Positions 27,656 through 35,986 of a stretch of DNA of 64,000 nt are shown here, one piece after another. Origin of the DNA: UBA7328 sp002471345 (GTDB taxonomy: Bacteria; Bacteroidota; Bacteroidia; Chitinophagales; Saprospiraceae); contig CAXGOB010000008.1 in assembly GCA_964011275.1 (NCBI GenBank), positions 27,331-91,330 on the forward strand. Direction: 5' to 3'. Under the pieces are notes generated by a model. That model saw nothing but the letters and a program-made list of their open reading frames with translations, searched no databases and had not been told where the DNA came from. Position 1 is the first letter of the stretch, and the number at the start of each line of letters is the position of its first letter. Made by a program: the position numbers and the translations under genes.

Positions 27656-28588
27656 ATGGATATTAGTATAGTCATTCCTCTTCTTAATGAAAGCGAATCT
27701 CTTCCTGAGTTGTACAGATGGATCAATGAAGTGATGGAAAATAATGGCTTTGCTTATGAAATAGTTTTTATCGATGACGGCAGTACAGACAATTCTTGGA
27801 AAATTATCAATGACCTTAAACACAAGAATTCGAATGTAAAGGGCATAAAATTTAGAAGAAACTATGGTAAGTCTGCTGCATTAAGTGAAGGGTTTAGAAG
27901 GACTAAAGGAAATGTCGTTTTCACTATGGATGCAGATCTTCAAGACAGCCCAGAGGAACTTCCTGTGCTCTATAAAATGATTACTGAAGAGGGTTATGAT
28001 TTAGTATCAGGATGGAAGAAAAAGAGACATGATCCAATGTCCAAAACGGTACCTAGTAAATTATTTAATGCTGTTGCTCGAAAAGTAAGCGGTATAACGC
28101 TCCATGACTTTAACTGCGGTCTAAAGGCCTATAAAAATGAGGTTGTCAAAAGCATTCATGTTTATGGAGATATGCACAGATGGATGCCTGTATTGGCTAA
28201 ATGGGCTGGATATACGAAAATTGGGGAGAAAGTAGTAGAGCATAGGGCCAGACAGCATGGCTATTCTAAATTTGGAACTAAAAGAATAATCAGTGGCTTT
28301 TTGGATTTGCTCTCCCTATTTTTTGTAGGAAAATTCTCTAAGCAACCAATGCATTTCTTTGGCACATGGGGAATGGGATTTAGCTTTGTTGGATTTTGTA
28401 TCCTGACTTATCTGTCTCTTTCCAAAATCATCTGGAAGACCAGTTCCATAGATGATAGACCATTATTCTACTTTGGTATTCTTCTTTTGATTATTGGAAC
28501 TCAACTTTTTGTAACAGGATTTTTAGCAGAGTTAGTAGCTAGAAATAAACCAGGAAAGGACAATTATAATATTGCTGAAGAAATTTAG
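27656..28588 (+). CDS. GT2 family glycosyltransferase (dolichyl-/polyprenyl-phosphate sugar synthase type)
   Basis: A 310-residue membrane-anchored glycosyltransferase. The GT-A domain shows SIVIPLLNESESLPELY, FIDDGSTDNSW (near residue 41) and the DxD motif in MDADLQDSPEE (Asp92-x-Asp94). Two C-terminal transmembrane helices (about residues 235-257 and 271-295) match the GtrB/DPM1-like class that loads a sugar onto a polyprenyl phosphate. ATG 27656 is chosen over TTG 27650 because the fold begins at MDISIVIP. It is the last gene of the BatA-dihydroorotase-DUF4199 set, ending 21 bp before a convergent gene. The sugar is unknown. Confidence 0.93.
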   Translation: MDISIVIPLLNESESLPELYRWINEVMENNGFAYEIVFIDDGSTDNSWKIINDLKHKNSNVKGIKFRRNYGKSAALSEGFRRTKGNVVFTMDADLQDSPEELPVLYKMITEEGYDLVSGWKKKRHDPMSKTVPSKLFNAVARKVSGITLHDFNCGLKAYKNEVVKSIHVYGDMHRWMPVLAKWAGYTKIGEKVVEHRARQHGYSKFGTKRIISGFLDLLSLFFVGKFSKQPMHFFGTWGMGFSFVGFCILTYLSLSKIIWKTSSIDDRPLFYFGILLLIIGTQLFVTGFLAELVARNKPGKDNYNIAEEI

Positions 28589-28608
28589 AGCTTTATAATT
28601 TTACTTTT

Positions 28609-29628
28609 CTAGTCGAACAGCATGTCATATTGATTCTCCCGCTGCAATTTTTCCTTGCTTAACATTCCTTTGTTGAGATCAAGAGCTTGATCTGATTCGG
28701 CATCAAGAAGGAGCTGATCTTTTTCTTCACCTAGAATAAGTGACATGCCACCTTTTTCCCACTTCTCCAACATTTTGAGGCCCTCTTCTTCAAAGATGCC
28801 ATTTTGAAGATCTATACTTTGCATGAAGTTTTCCGAGAGCTCCATGAATTGTTCCATTTCTCCTACTTTCTGACTTACGTCATCAGCAATGTTTTCAAGG
28901 GCCATTTCAAACATCTCTTTCTTATTACTATCTCCTCTGATGATGTCCATGGCATTGTTCATCGCAGAATGACTTGCCTTAATGACTTTAAATTCTTGCT
29001 CCTTGATCTCTACTTGATCTGCAACATCCTCTTTTAGAATTTCACTGTTTTCATACATCTTCATAAGAACCCTATAGAGGATTTCCATCTTTTTATAAAG
29101 ATCCTCGAGCTTCATATTACTCTCTTTTAGCCTTCCTGCTTTTCTGCTTTTTAAGATGACCTGAGATTTGTTTTGTTCCTTTTTGGCGGCATTGGCCTGA
29201 TTCAGATTAGAATTTATTGCTTTTTGATTGTTTAATATCAGCTCTTTGAGCTTGTGCATTTGGCCTCTGATTTTGATGATTTGTTTATTCATCTTTTTCA
29301 AATTCCCCTTAAGCTCATCAACGTAGGACTTAAGGATGCCTATAGGATCTATTTGAACAAACAATCCAGTAATAGCTCTCATTATACTTTTGTACATATA
29401 TCCTACAAGTGTTCTGGCCTTGCTATCTAAAGCCATAAATACAATTAACCCAAGGACACCTATTGAAGCTACTAATCCTAAGGTAGTTGATGCAAATGCC
29501 AGTATTGTTCCAAGACCTGTCATCACTGCATACCCTCCACCAATGATGGCAGCTAGAAGAAAAAGTATCCCAGTAACTCCCTCAGGTCTCTTCCAAAATG
29601 ATTTTCTTGTAAAATCAGAACTTACCAT
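28609..29628 (-). CDS. Membrane-anchored coiled-coil protein, unrecognised
   Basis: A 339-residue protein with two or three hydrophobic helices at residues about 16-65 (GVTGILFLLAAIIGGGYAVM and a following segment ending VLGLIVFMAL), then a long helical, charged region with extended coiled-coil character (residues about 105-290). The helical arrangement, with a segment such as LKSYVDELKGNLKKMNKQI, recalls PspA-type membrane-stress proteins, but I see no specific match and do not name it as such. It starts 2 bp after the stop of the next upstream coiled-coil gene, so the two are almost certainly cotranscribed. Confidence 0.75.
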   Translation of the reverse strand: MVSSDFTRKSFWKRPEGVTGILFLLAAIIGGGYAVMTGLGTILAFASTTLGLVASIGVLGLIVFMALDSKARTLVGYMYKSIMRAITGLFVQIDPIGILKSYVDELKGNLKKMNKQIIKIRGQMHKLKELILNNQKAINSNLNQANAAKKEQNKSQVILKSRKAGRLKESNMKLEDLYKKMEILYRVLMKMYENSEILKEDVADQVEIKEQEFKVIKASHSAMNNAMDIIRGDSNKKEMFEMALENIADDVSQKVGEMEQFMELSENFMQSIDLQNGIFEEEGLKMLEKWEKGGMSLILGEEKDQLLLDAESDQALDLNKGMLSKEKLQRENQYDMLFD

Positions 29629-29630
29629 AA

Positions 29631-30308
29631 TTATAGATACTGATTTATTTTTTTAAGATCCTCTTCCATTTGCGAGGCTACAACTTTATAGGATCCATAA
29701 AAACTAGCTTTTGTTCCTTCCACTTTTCCTTGAGCCGTGTCCACTTCTGCTTTGAGTTTTTCTAGATCTTTTTTATGTTTTTCAATCTCTTTTGAAAGTT
29801 GTTTTATTTGATTCTCCTTTTGCGAAATTGTATCATCTAGGGTTTTGAATTCTTGTTTTCTTTGTCCTACTTTTTGATTGATTTGATTAGTAAGTGCTTG
29901 GTTAAATTTTGACTCTTCATTTTTCAATACATCAAGATAGTGTTTCACACTTTTAACCAATTTATCTTTATCTATCCCCATAGTGGATGCCATAGCATAT
30001 GCAGACTTAAACTGCGTAGCCTCATCCATATTCATTTTAGATAATGACTGTAAAGATTGTTTGTATTCTAAATAATCGAAACCGTCAATATTGTTCTTTT
30101 CAACAGCTTCAAGTAGAATGTTTACAAATTTTTCCTGAGGAGCGCCTTCCTTTATTGCGATGTTTTTAGAAGTAGGAGCGTTGTTAGATTTTGAACTCGA
30201 AGAAGTTTTTGACTGTGGTTTTGATACTTTAGTCGAAGAGGAACTTTCTTCTTTGGGAGATCGACTTTCTTCCTCAATTACAAATAGTGATTTTAGTTTT
30301 TTAAGCAT
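29631..30308 (-). CDS. Cytoplasmic coiled-coil protein, unrecognised
   Basis: A 225-residue protein with no signal peptide. Residues about 15-50 are a serine/lysine-rich low-complexity linker. Residues about 58-130 look like a small helical domain (EKFVNILLEAVEKNNIDGFD, then FKSAYAMAS), and residues about 135-200 form a coiled coil with heptad-like spacing (ISQKENQIKQLSKEIEKHKK). The small domain resembles helical regions found in tellurite/stress-associated proteins, which is a weak impression only. It is the first gene of a two-gene unit with the membrane coiled-coil gene (2-bp gap), suggesting the proteins interact. Confidence 0.75.
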   Translation of the reverse strand: MLKKLKSLFVIEEESRSPKEESSSSTKVSKPQSKTSSSSKSNNAPTSKNIAIKEGAPQEKFVNILLEAVEKNNIDGFDYLEYKQSLQSLSKMNMDEATQFKSAYAMASTMGIDKDKLVKSVKHYLDVLKNEESKFNQALTNQINQKVGQRKQEFKTLDDTISQKENQIKQLSKEIEKHKKDLEKLKAEVDTAQGKVEGTKASFYGSYKVVASQMEEDLKKINQYL

Positions 30309-30507
30309 AGTTTTCCAAGAATAAGTAAAAACTGATCAAATGTGTAGATTATACTTGATTACTTAGACCAAGTATGTCATTTTTTCTATGTTTTCAAAAA
30401 TAAAGAAATTGCCTGAAGAGATTGACGATAAAATCTAATTCTTGTTCCTTTTCAAACTCATACATTTAAAAAAATGGAGATAAGGCTATAATTCCAAAAG
30501 TGATTGC

Positions 30508-32304
30508 TTAATCAAGTAACCTAACATCACCTTCTGCAACATGAATAGTCCTTAATTCCATTGCTCTGCTATCCACATCTACACTTCCATTTTCCAACCT
30601 CAAAACTCCTCTTGGACAAACAGCAGAACAAATACCACAACCCACGCAGCTACTTCTAACAATATCTTGGCCTCTTTGAGCATACCATCTTACGTCTATA
30701 CCCATTTCACAATATGTTGAGCAGTTTCCACACGAAATGCACTGACCTCCATTAGTTGTAATTCTAAATCTGGATTTGAATTTTTGAACCAATCCAAGAT
30801 AGGCAGCGAGTGGGCATCCAAATCTGCACCACACTCTATTCCCCATAAGTGGATAGAAACCGGTACCGACAACTCCGGCAAATGCACTTCCTATTAAAAA
30901 CCCATACCAAGTTCGAACATTATCACTATTGAGAAAGAGTATCTGTGAATTTCCACTGAAATAACTGTAGAGTACCATTAAGGTCATGATCACTGCAAAG
31001 AGTAATACTCCATGAATAATATATCTCTCATATTTCCATGCTCGCAGACTTTTATCACTTAACTGCCTATATGGATCGCCCATTGTTTCTGCTAAGCCAC
31101 CACAACCACATACCCAGGAGCAATACCACCTCTTTCCAAAAAAGTAAGTGAAAAGTGGTACTCCAATAAGGGTAAGCAATATCCCCCATACTAGCATGAA
31201 AATACCTAGTCCTCCACTTTGAGTAAGTTCATTTAAGTTATAGTTGAAAAAGAAGTCATAGTCCAGCGGCCAGATATTTTTAAAATCATACCAAGGTTGA
31301 TTCAATCTGACTAGTATTTCTGGTATCAAAAAAGCAAAAGCCGTTTGAAAAAACATGACAGATGATGTTCGCCATATCTGATATTTATTATGTCTATACT
31401 TAGCTAACATTCGAAGTCCCATCACAATGACAATGACAGAATACATAAGACCATACAGGAACCATTGTGAGGCACCATTGCCACTGAGTGCCTGACTAAT
31501 TGGACTTACCATATCCGTCCATGCTGTGATATGCTGCGGCATCCAATAAAGGAGAATATAAAAAATGATAAAATAAACACCAGCTATCATGCCTAACCAT
31601 CCTGTTATGTCTGGAGATGAAGAACGTGCAGGCCTGTTCTCTTTATCCTCATGTTTATAAATCACTAAAGCCATGATGACAAGAGTGGCCACAGCGGTGA
31701 TAATAGGCCAAAGCAAGTTATAGCCCATATATGAAATTCCGTAAAGTAGAACTCCAAGGGTGGTAGCAGATAAAAACAAAGCCTTCCATCTAAATGTCAG
31801 ACCTCTAGTAAGTGCATGGTGGTAAATGCTATTGTTTTTAATGCCTTCAATTCCCGAAAATTTAGGAATGATAAATAGCAGTCCTCCTAATATGGCTAGT
31901 CCAAATGTCAAGAGGAAAAATTGCATAGGACTCTTTTTTATTGGCCCATTGGCTGCAGCGATGACATGACTGTTAGAATATCCTTTGATCCATCCATTGC
32001 CCATTCTATAATCCCATTCACTTACCCCTTCAGGTGCTATTCCGTTTTTGAAGTTTTCTTCTAATGTCTTCTGGGCTGAATTTAGAACATTCTTAAAAGC
32101 AGACTCTGCAGCAAAACTAGATTTATAAGTTGTATTATAAATTTCATATTCTAATGCTTTTTGCTTGATTACATCTGCATGATGAACATTTTCTATGCTA
32201 ATAGCATCAGCCTTAAACTCATAGTTGTTAAGTCCTAACATGCCGGTGAAAATGACCAATGCTGTAAAAAACAATCCGATTCCTATATGTTGTAATGTTT
32301 TCAT
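30508..32304 (-). CDS. Polytopic 4Fe-4S ferredoxin-type membrane protein (NosR/NapH-like)
   Basis: A 598-residue inner-membrane electron-transfer protein with about ten helices. Two CxxxC-type motifs characteristic of NosR/NapH/CcoG relatives are CSWVCGCGG (cysteines 395, 399, 401) and CRFGCP (493, 497). Two 4Fe-4S ferredoxin sites follow: cysteines 522, 525, 528, 532 and 553, 556, 559, 563. The N-terminus has one helix and an extracytoplasmic domain of about 90 residues. The start is taken at ATG 32304; a TTG at 32310 would overlap the upstream stop. It follows the FAD oxidoreductase gene directly, so electrons probably pass from NAD(P)H through the flavoprotein across the membrane; the acceptor is unknown. 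Confidence 0.88.
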   Translation of the reverse strand: MKTLQHIGIGLFFTALVIFTGMLGLNNYEFKADAISIENVHHADVIKQKALEYEIYNTTYKSSFAAESAFKNVLNSAQKTLEENFKNGIAPEGVSEWDYRMGNGWIKGYSNSHVIAAANGPIKKSPMQFFLLTFGLAILGGLLFIIPKFSGIEGIKNNSIYHHALTRGLTFRWKALFLSATTLGVLLYGISYMGYNLLWPIITAVATLVIMALVIYKHEDKENRPARSSSPDITGWLGMIAGVYFIIFYILLYWMPQHITAWTDMVSPISQALSGNGASQWFLYGLMYSVIVIVMGLRMLAKYRHNKYQIWRTSSVMFFQTAFAFLIPEILVRLNQPWYDFKNIWPLDYDFFFNYNLNELTQSGGLGIFMLVWGILLTLIGVPLFTYFFGKRWYCSWVCGCGGLAETMGDPYRQLSDKSLRAWKYERYIIHGVLLFAVIMTLMVLYSYFSGNSQILFLNSDNVRTWYGFLIGSAFAGVVGTGFYPLMGNRVWCRFGCPLAAYLGLVQKFKSRFRITTNGGQCISCGNCSTYCEMGIDVRWYAQRGQDIVRSSCVGCGICSAVCPRGVLRLENGSVDVDSRAMELRTIHVAEGDVRLLD

Positions 32305-32306
32305 AA

Positions 32307-33686
32307 TCAAGCCCTTATTTTGTTTTTGAGAAATGAAAACACGTCATTTAGGCCTCTTTTAGAATTGAGAGAAATGGATGTCCCGTTTTGTTCATTGTAA
32401 AGTGCTACTACCTCTTTTTCATAACAATCATAAAATTCAGGATCAAAATTGGCCAAAGCTAATTGAGGTAGCATTTCTTCAATATGGATACCTTCGGCCA
32501 GCCATTTATCACAAATCTCATGTCGATATCTGACTCCCATCAAATTAAATCCAATAACGACTTTTGTAGAAGTGTCAAAATTGATTCTGATACTTTTTTT
32601 ATTATCAGCATGTTTCCAAAACAAGCTGCTGATTCCATTTGGAAGTTCTCTTGGTATGTCGCCATATACTTGATATTCAATATCCAGAAATTTGGCAGAA
32701 TTAAACCAAATTCCAGGAATGTACTTCGTCTTTTTATCACATATGGTGTGTGCTACTGTTTCGCCCATTATTCTTCCAGTATACCATACGGCTTCAATGG
32801 GACGACGGCCAGGAGCTGGGTTGCTATGTTGGGAACAGTCACCTATAGCATATACATCCATTAAATTCGATTCTAAATATTCATTGACCACTATCCCTCT
32901 TTCTATGTTAAGGTCAGTTTCCTTCAAAAATGATACATTAGGGCTCACACCTGCAGTAAGTCCCACATATCCACATTCGATTTGATCTCCAGTCTCTTTG
33001 ACAATGATGCCAGAGACCTTCCCATGGCCGTCATCTATGATTTCTTGTAAATTACTTTCTAACCTTAGATCGATACCATGTTCTATGATATGATCACCAA
33101 TCATCTGAGCTTCTTCTATAGGCATAATATTATCCCAATAATTAGTCTCCCTTACAATCATACTGACTGGTATATCTCTCGAATGAAACATCTCAGCCAT
33201 TTCTAACCCTATGAGCCCTCCACCGACAACTACAGCACGTTTTAACCCCTCAGAATACAGTTCCATATTTTCTAAATCTTGAAAACTGTATAACCCAGAT
33301 ACTCCATCTAAATCTTGACCTGGCCAACCAAACTTATTAGACTTACTACCTGTAGCGATAATGAGTTTGTCATAATTTAACTTAGATCCATTGTCTAGAT
33401 CAAGATGCTTGGATTTGAAATCAACACCATTTACATGAGCATGTAAAAGATCAATTCTGTTCTTACTCCAAAACCAATCTTCATATGGCTTGGTATCCTC
33501 ATATCTCATATGACCCATGTAGATATACATTAGGGCAGTGCGAGAATAAAAATGCTCTGTTTCTGAGGAAATAATGGTGATTTTGTGATCACTAAGCTTT
33601 CTAATCCATCTTGCCGCGGTGACTCCACTTATGCCATTACCAATAATAGCTATATGCATAGTTTTTGAATATTTTGAGTGGTTCAT
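32307..33686 (-). CDS. NAD(P)/FAD-dependent pyridine nucleotide-disulfide-type oxidoreductase
   Basis: A 459-residue cytoplasmic flavoprotein. It has the FAD-binding GxGxxG in IIGNGISGVTAARW (residues 15-27), the ATG/GATG-like LIIATGS, the NAD(P) motif VVVGGGLIGLEMAE (residues about 152-165), GLTAGVSPN and YAIGDC near residue 285. Catalytic redox cysteines of disulfide reductases are not evident, so it resembles NADH-rubredoxin/nitrite reductase or CoA-type branches. An extra N-terminal ten residues (MNHSKYSKTM) precede the fold; the second methionine at 33659 is an alternative start. The 4Fe-4S membrane gene begins 2 bp after its stop, so the two form an operon and probably a complex. Confidence 0.9.
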   Translation of the reverse strand: MNHSKYSKTMHIAIIGNGISGVTAARWIRKLSDHKITIISSETEHFYSRTALMYIYMGHMRYEDTKPYEDWFWSKNRIDLLHAHVNGVDFKSKHLDLDNGSKLNYDKLIIATGSKSNKFGWPGQDLDGVSGLYSFQDLENMELYSEGLKRAVVVGGGLIGLEMAEMFHSRDIPVSMIVRETNYWDNIMPIEEAQMIGDHIIEHGIDLRLESNLQEIIDDGHGKVSGIIVKETGDQIECGYVGLTAGVSPNVSFLKETDLNIERGIVVNEYLESNLMDVYAIGDCSQHSNPAPGRRPIEAVWYTGRIMGETVAHTICDKKTKYIPGIWFNSAKFLDIEYQVYGDIPRELPNGISSLFWKHADNKKSIRINFDTSTKVVIGFNLMGVRYRHEICDKWLAEGIHIEEMLPQLALANFDPEFYDCYEKEVVALYNEQNGTSISLNSKRGLNDVFSFLKNKIRA

Positions 33687-33934
33687 TCAAGTATACAGCT
33701 TATAACGTTAATTGCTAGATGAGCTTATAAATATAATGTCCTCTGATGGACACGACATCTAGAAATGAGTGATAAAGGCATGGTAAACCAAAGTAAAATT
33801 GAGTTTTAATTTTAAAATGTCATTTAGTTTGCATTTGAGCAATTGTGTACGTAACATATTGATTATCAATAATATATAAATTATTGTATTTTTTTATATT
33901 TAATATAAATATTTCTTGTATTTTCGTATCGTGG

Positions 33935-33955
33935 AAAGGGTATTCACCCTTTTTT
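33935..33955 (+). terminator. Short terminator-like hairpin
   Basis: AAAGGGT / ACCCTTT with a 4-base loop (ATTC), running into six Ts. No annotated gene lies just upstream on this strand, so it may end a short unannotated transcript or act in the leader region. Confidence 0.55.
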
Positions 33956-33970
33956 ATTGTCTATTAAGCG

Positions 33971-34000
33971 TTGTTAACATTTTAGTAATACATACGTTCT
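33971..34000 (+). promoter_or_regulatory. Putative promoter of the T9SS-domain gene
   Basis: TTG at 33971-33973, 19 bases, then TACGTTCT (six of eight to TAnnTTTG). Predicted start is about 20 bp before the ATG at 34026. The spacing is exactly that of Bacteroidota sigma-A promoters. Confidence 0.45.
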
Positions 34001-34025
34001 ATTAAAAGAAGTATTTTCGGTTTTA

Positions 34026-34358
34026 ATGAAGTCTATCTTACTACATATCATTCTCTTCACTATGGTACTATTGCCAACGGATATGGCTGCAGACCAAACT
34101 CTTAAGATAGATCCTACCATTAAAAAAACTAAAATCAGCATTTATCCTAATCCTGTTCAAGACGTTTTTCAATTGAGTCATCCTGACTTAGTGAAATCAA
34201 TCAGTATAAATAGTATTGCTGGAAGAGAGGTGAAGAGGTTTGAAGTGCTAGGTAAGAATACGTTTACAATTGATGATTTGAGCAAGGGTATATATATCGT
34301 CAGATTATTTGATGATAATAACGAGCCTATCAAAGTTATGCGCCTTAACAAAGCATAA
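34026..34358 (+). CDS. Orphan T9SS type A sorting-domain protein
   Basis: A 110-residue protein made of a signal peptide (about residues 1-23) and, after a short linker, a T9SS type A C-terminal sorting domain: KISIYPNPVQDVFQLSH, then SIAGREVKRFEV, then LSKGIYIVRLFDDN. It has no room for another cargo domain. T9SS tails normally lie at the end of larger secreted proteins, and the Porphyromonas-type system removes them on secretion, so a tail-only protein is unusual. It might be a remnant, a decoy, or a very small secreted product. It has its own promoter candidate and is convergent with queD. Confidence 0.85.
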   Translation: MKSILLHIILFTMVLLPTDMAADQTLKIDPTIKKTKISIYPNPVQDVFQLSHPDLVKSISINSIAGREVKRFEVLGKNTFTIDDLSKGIYIVRLFDDNNEPIKVMRLNKA

Positions 34359-34392
34359 TTTTTCCCTATATTTTTAAGTAGTCAAATTTCTA

Positions 34393-34800
34393 TCAAGCAG
34401 GATACTCAACGAAGTTTCTTGGCGTCTCATATAACCGTATAGTCAGATCAAAATCTGGGTTTAATTTGCCTTTAAGAATATTGTAAATAAGAATACAGAA
34501 GTTTTCTGTACTTGTCATCATATCTTGAAATTCAGGAATGTCCAAATTGAGATTCTTGTGATCAAACTTGTTTTCAATTTCAATTTTTATAATATCCTTT
34601 AATTCTTTAAGGTTCATGACATATCCTGTTGCAGGATCGATTTCACCAGTTATTTTCACTTCTAGCTCATAGTTGTGTCCATGAAAATTGTGGTTATTAC
34701 ACTTCCCAAATACTTTCCAGTTCTTGTCATCCGACCAGTCAGGATTATATAATCGATGGGCGGCATTAAAATGGGCTTTTCTAAAGATGCTTATTCTCAT
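34393..34800 (-). CDS. queD: 6-carboxytetrahydropterin synthase / 6-pyruvoyl-tetrahydropterin synthase family
   Basis: A 135-residue zinc enzyme of the QueD/PTPS family, which converts dihydroneopterin triphosphate to 6-carboxytetrahydropterin for queuosine or to pyruvoyltetrahydropterin. The zinc ligands His15 (FNAAHRL), His40 and His42 (FHGHNYELEV) and the catalytic cysteine region CNNHNF (Cys34) are visible, with the conserved FDHKNLN and LYETPRNF (Glu125). Length fits. Cytoplasmic. In bacteria the queuosine role is more common, but neither queC, queE nor queF is near, so the pathway assignment is inference. Confidence 0.93.
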   Translation of the reverse strand: MRISIFRKAHFNAAHRLYNPDWSDDKNWKVFGKCNNHNFHGHNYELEVKITGEIDPATGYVMNLKELKDIIKIEIENKFDHKNLNLDIPEFQDMMTSTENFCILIYNILKGKLNPDFDLTIRLYETPRNFVEYPA

Positions 34801-34879
34801 ATAATGTAATTGCTAATTGGTTAACACATATCAATCTCAGTGAGTTCAAAATGACAGGTATAATTCCTTCTTAATTTGA

Positions 34880-35842
34880 CTAAAATTCCATTGTTTCCCT
34901 TCCACATCTTCCAAAGGATCCTACCTTTTCTTCAAGAAATTGGTACAAAAGTGCTCTGTATTCATCAGGTCTAGTATTGATGTCTTTACAATGATCTGCA
35001 CCCCATTCTGTATGTATAAAAGTGCAATTAGGATGTAATTTTTTTGAAATATTTACGGATTGATGCGAACCAGTGGATCCATCTGTCCGGGAGTGGATTA
35101 GAAAAACAGGTTCTGTGATTTTAGCGGCTGCTAAAATTGGACTTGCTTGTCTATAATCTATATCTGCTCTAATATTAACGAATCCCATTGCTGCAGGGCT
35201 TAATAAATCTACTATGCCTCCATATTGCTTCTTTCCTCTTTCATAAATTGCTGTAAACCAATCTTGATATGGAGCATCGGCCATGATAAATGCCATTTCA
35301 CTTTCATATGCACCTGCCATTAACACTGTTGCTGCTCCCCATGAAGCACCAGCCCAGCCAATTTGATGATTTTCTAACCCAGATTCTGATTTCAACCATT
35401 CCGTCACAGCTACATGATCATCTTTCTCATTTATACCTGCTGTCGGCATTGCTTCATTATCCGATTCTCCATGTCCTCTATGATCATAGATGACTACATC
35501 ACATCCACAATCCCAAAACATGTCGGCATATTTTAGCATTGCAGTCTTCCCACTGGTATGTCCATGAGAAATCACAACACCACAATTTATAGAATCTACA
35601 TTTTCAAAATACTCTCCTCTAATTCTCACATCTCCTTTAGATTTCACTTCAAATTTTTCGGGCTCACCCATTTCTTTGATGATATCATCATGAGTTACCA
35701 CCCAACCATTATTGAGATCTGCAATTTGTGCTTGAGTGGTTTTATAATTAACCGTGAGAATCTGTGATGATATACTCCATGCTAGAAAGACATATCCTGC
35801 GAATAGAATGGCCAAGAGGACTAAAATTATTTTCTTAATCAT
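34880..35842 (-). CDS. Alpha/beta hydrolase, membrane-anchored or exported
   Basis: A 320-residue hydrolase. ATG 35842 starts an N-terminal hydrophobic segment (MIKKIILVLLAILFAGYVF); the longer reading from 35899 adds 19 unlikely residues. The alpha/beta-hydrolase landmarks are an SHGHTSGK oxyanion-hole segment, DHRGHGESD, the nucleophile GASWG, an acidic residue in LIHSRTDGSTG and the histidine in WGADHCKD. This resembles the serine aminopeptidase S33/lysophospholipase class. The substrate is unknown. It is transcribed away from proC with 144 bp between them. Confidence 0.9.
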   Translation of the reverse strand: MIKKIILVLLAILFAGYVFLAWSISSQILTVNYKTTQAQIADLNNGWVVTHDDIIKEMGEPEKFEVKSKGDVRIRGEYFENVDSINCGVVISHGHTSGKTAMLKYADMFWDCGCDVVIYDHRGHGESDNEAMPTAGINEKDDHVAVTEWLKSESGLENHQIGWAGASWGAATVLMAGAYESEMAFIMADAPYQDWFTAIYERGKKQYGGIVDLLSPAAMGFVNIRADIDYRQASPILAAAKITEPVFLIHSRTDGSTGSHQSVNISKKLHPNCTFIHTEWGADHCKDINTRPDEYRALLYQFLEEKVGSFGRCGRETMEF

Positions 35843-35986
35843 AACTGCAAATGTAGCAATTGAATAAAGCTTTTGTTGCCTTTCATTTGAATAGACCAAA
35901 TTGGATAGAAGTCATTCATTTTTTTGAAGAAACGGATGAAGGCTCAACTTAATAAATTTTACATTTATGACTTAATAAACACAATT

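Larger units (their letters stand above)
33687..34025. other. 339-bp divergent intergenic region
   Basis: This region separates the FAD oxidoreductase and the T9SS-domain gene. It holds a very AT-rich stretch, a GGGT/ACCC hairpin followed by a T-run at 33935-33955, and a -33/-7 promoter candidate at 33971-34000. I see no gene. Confidence 0.6.
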
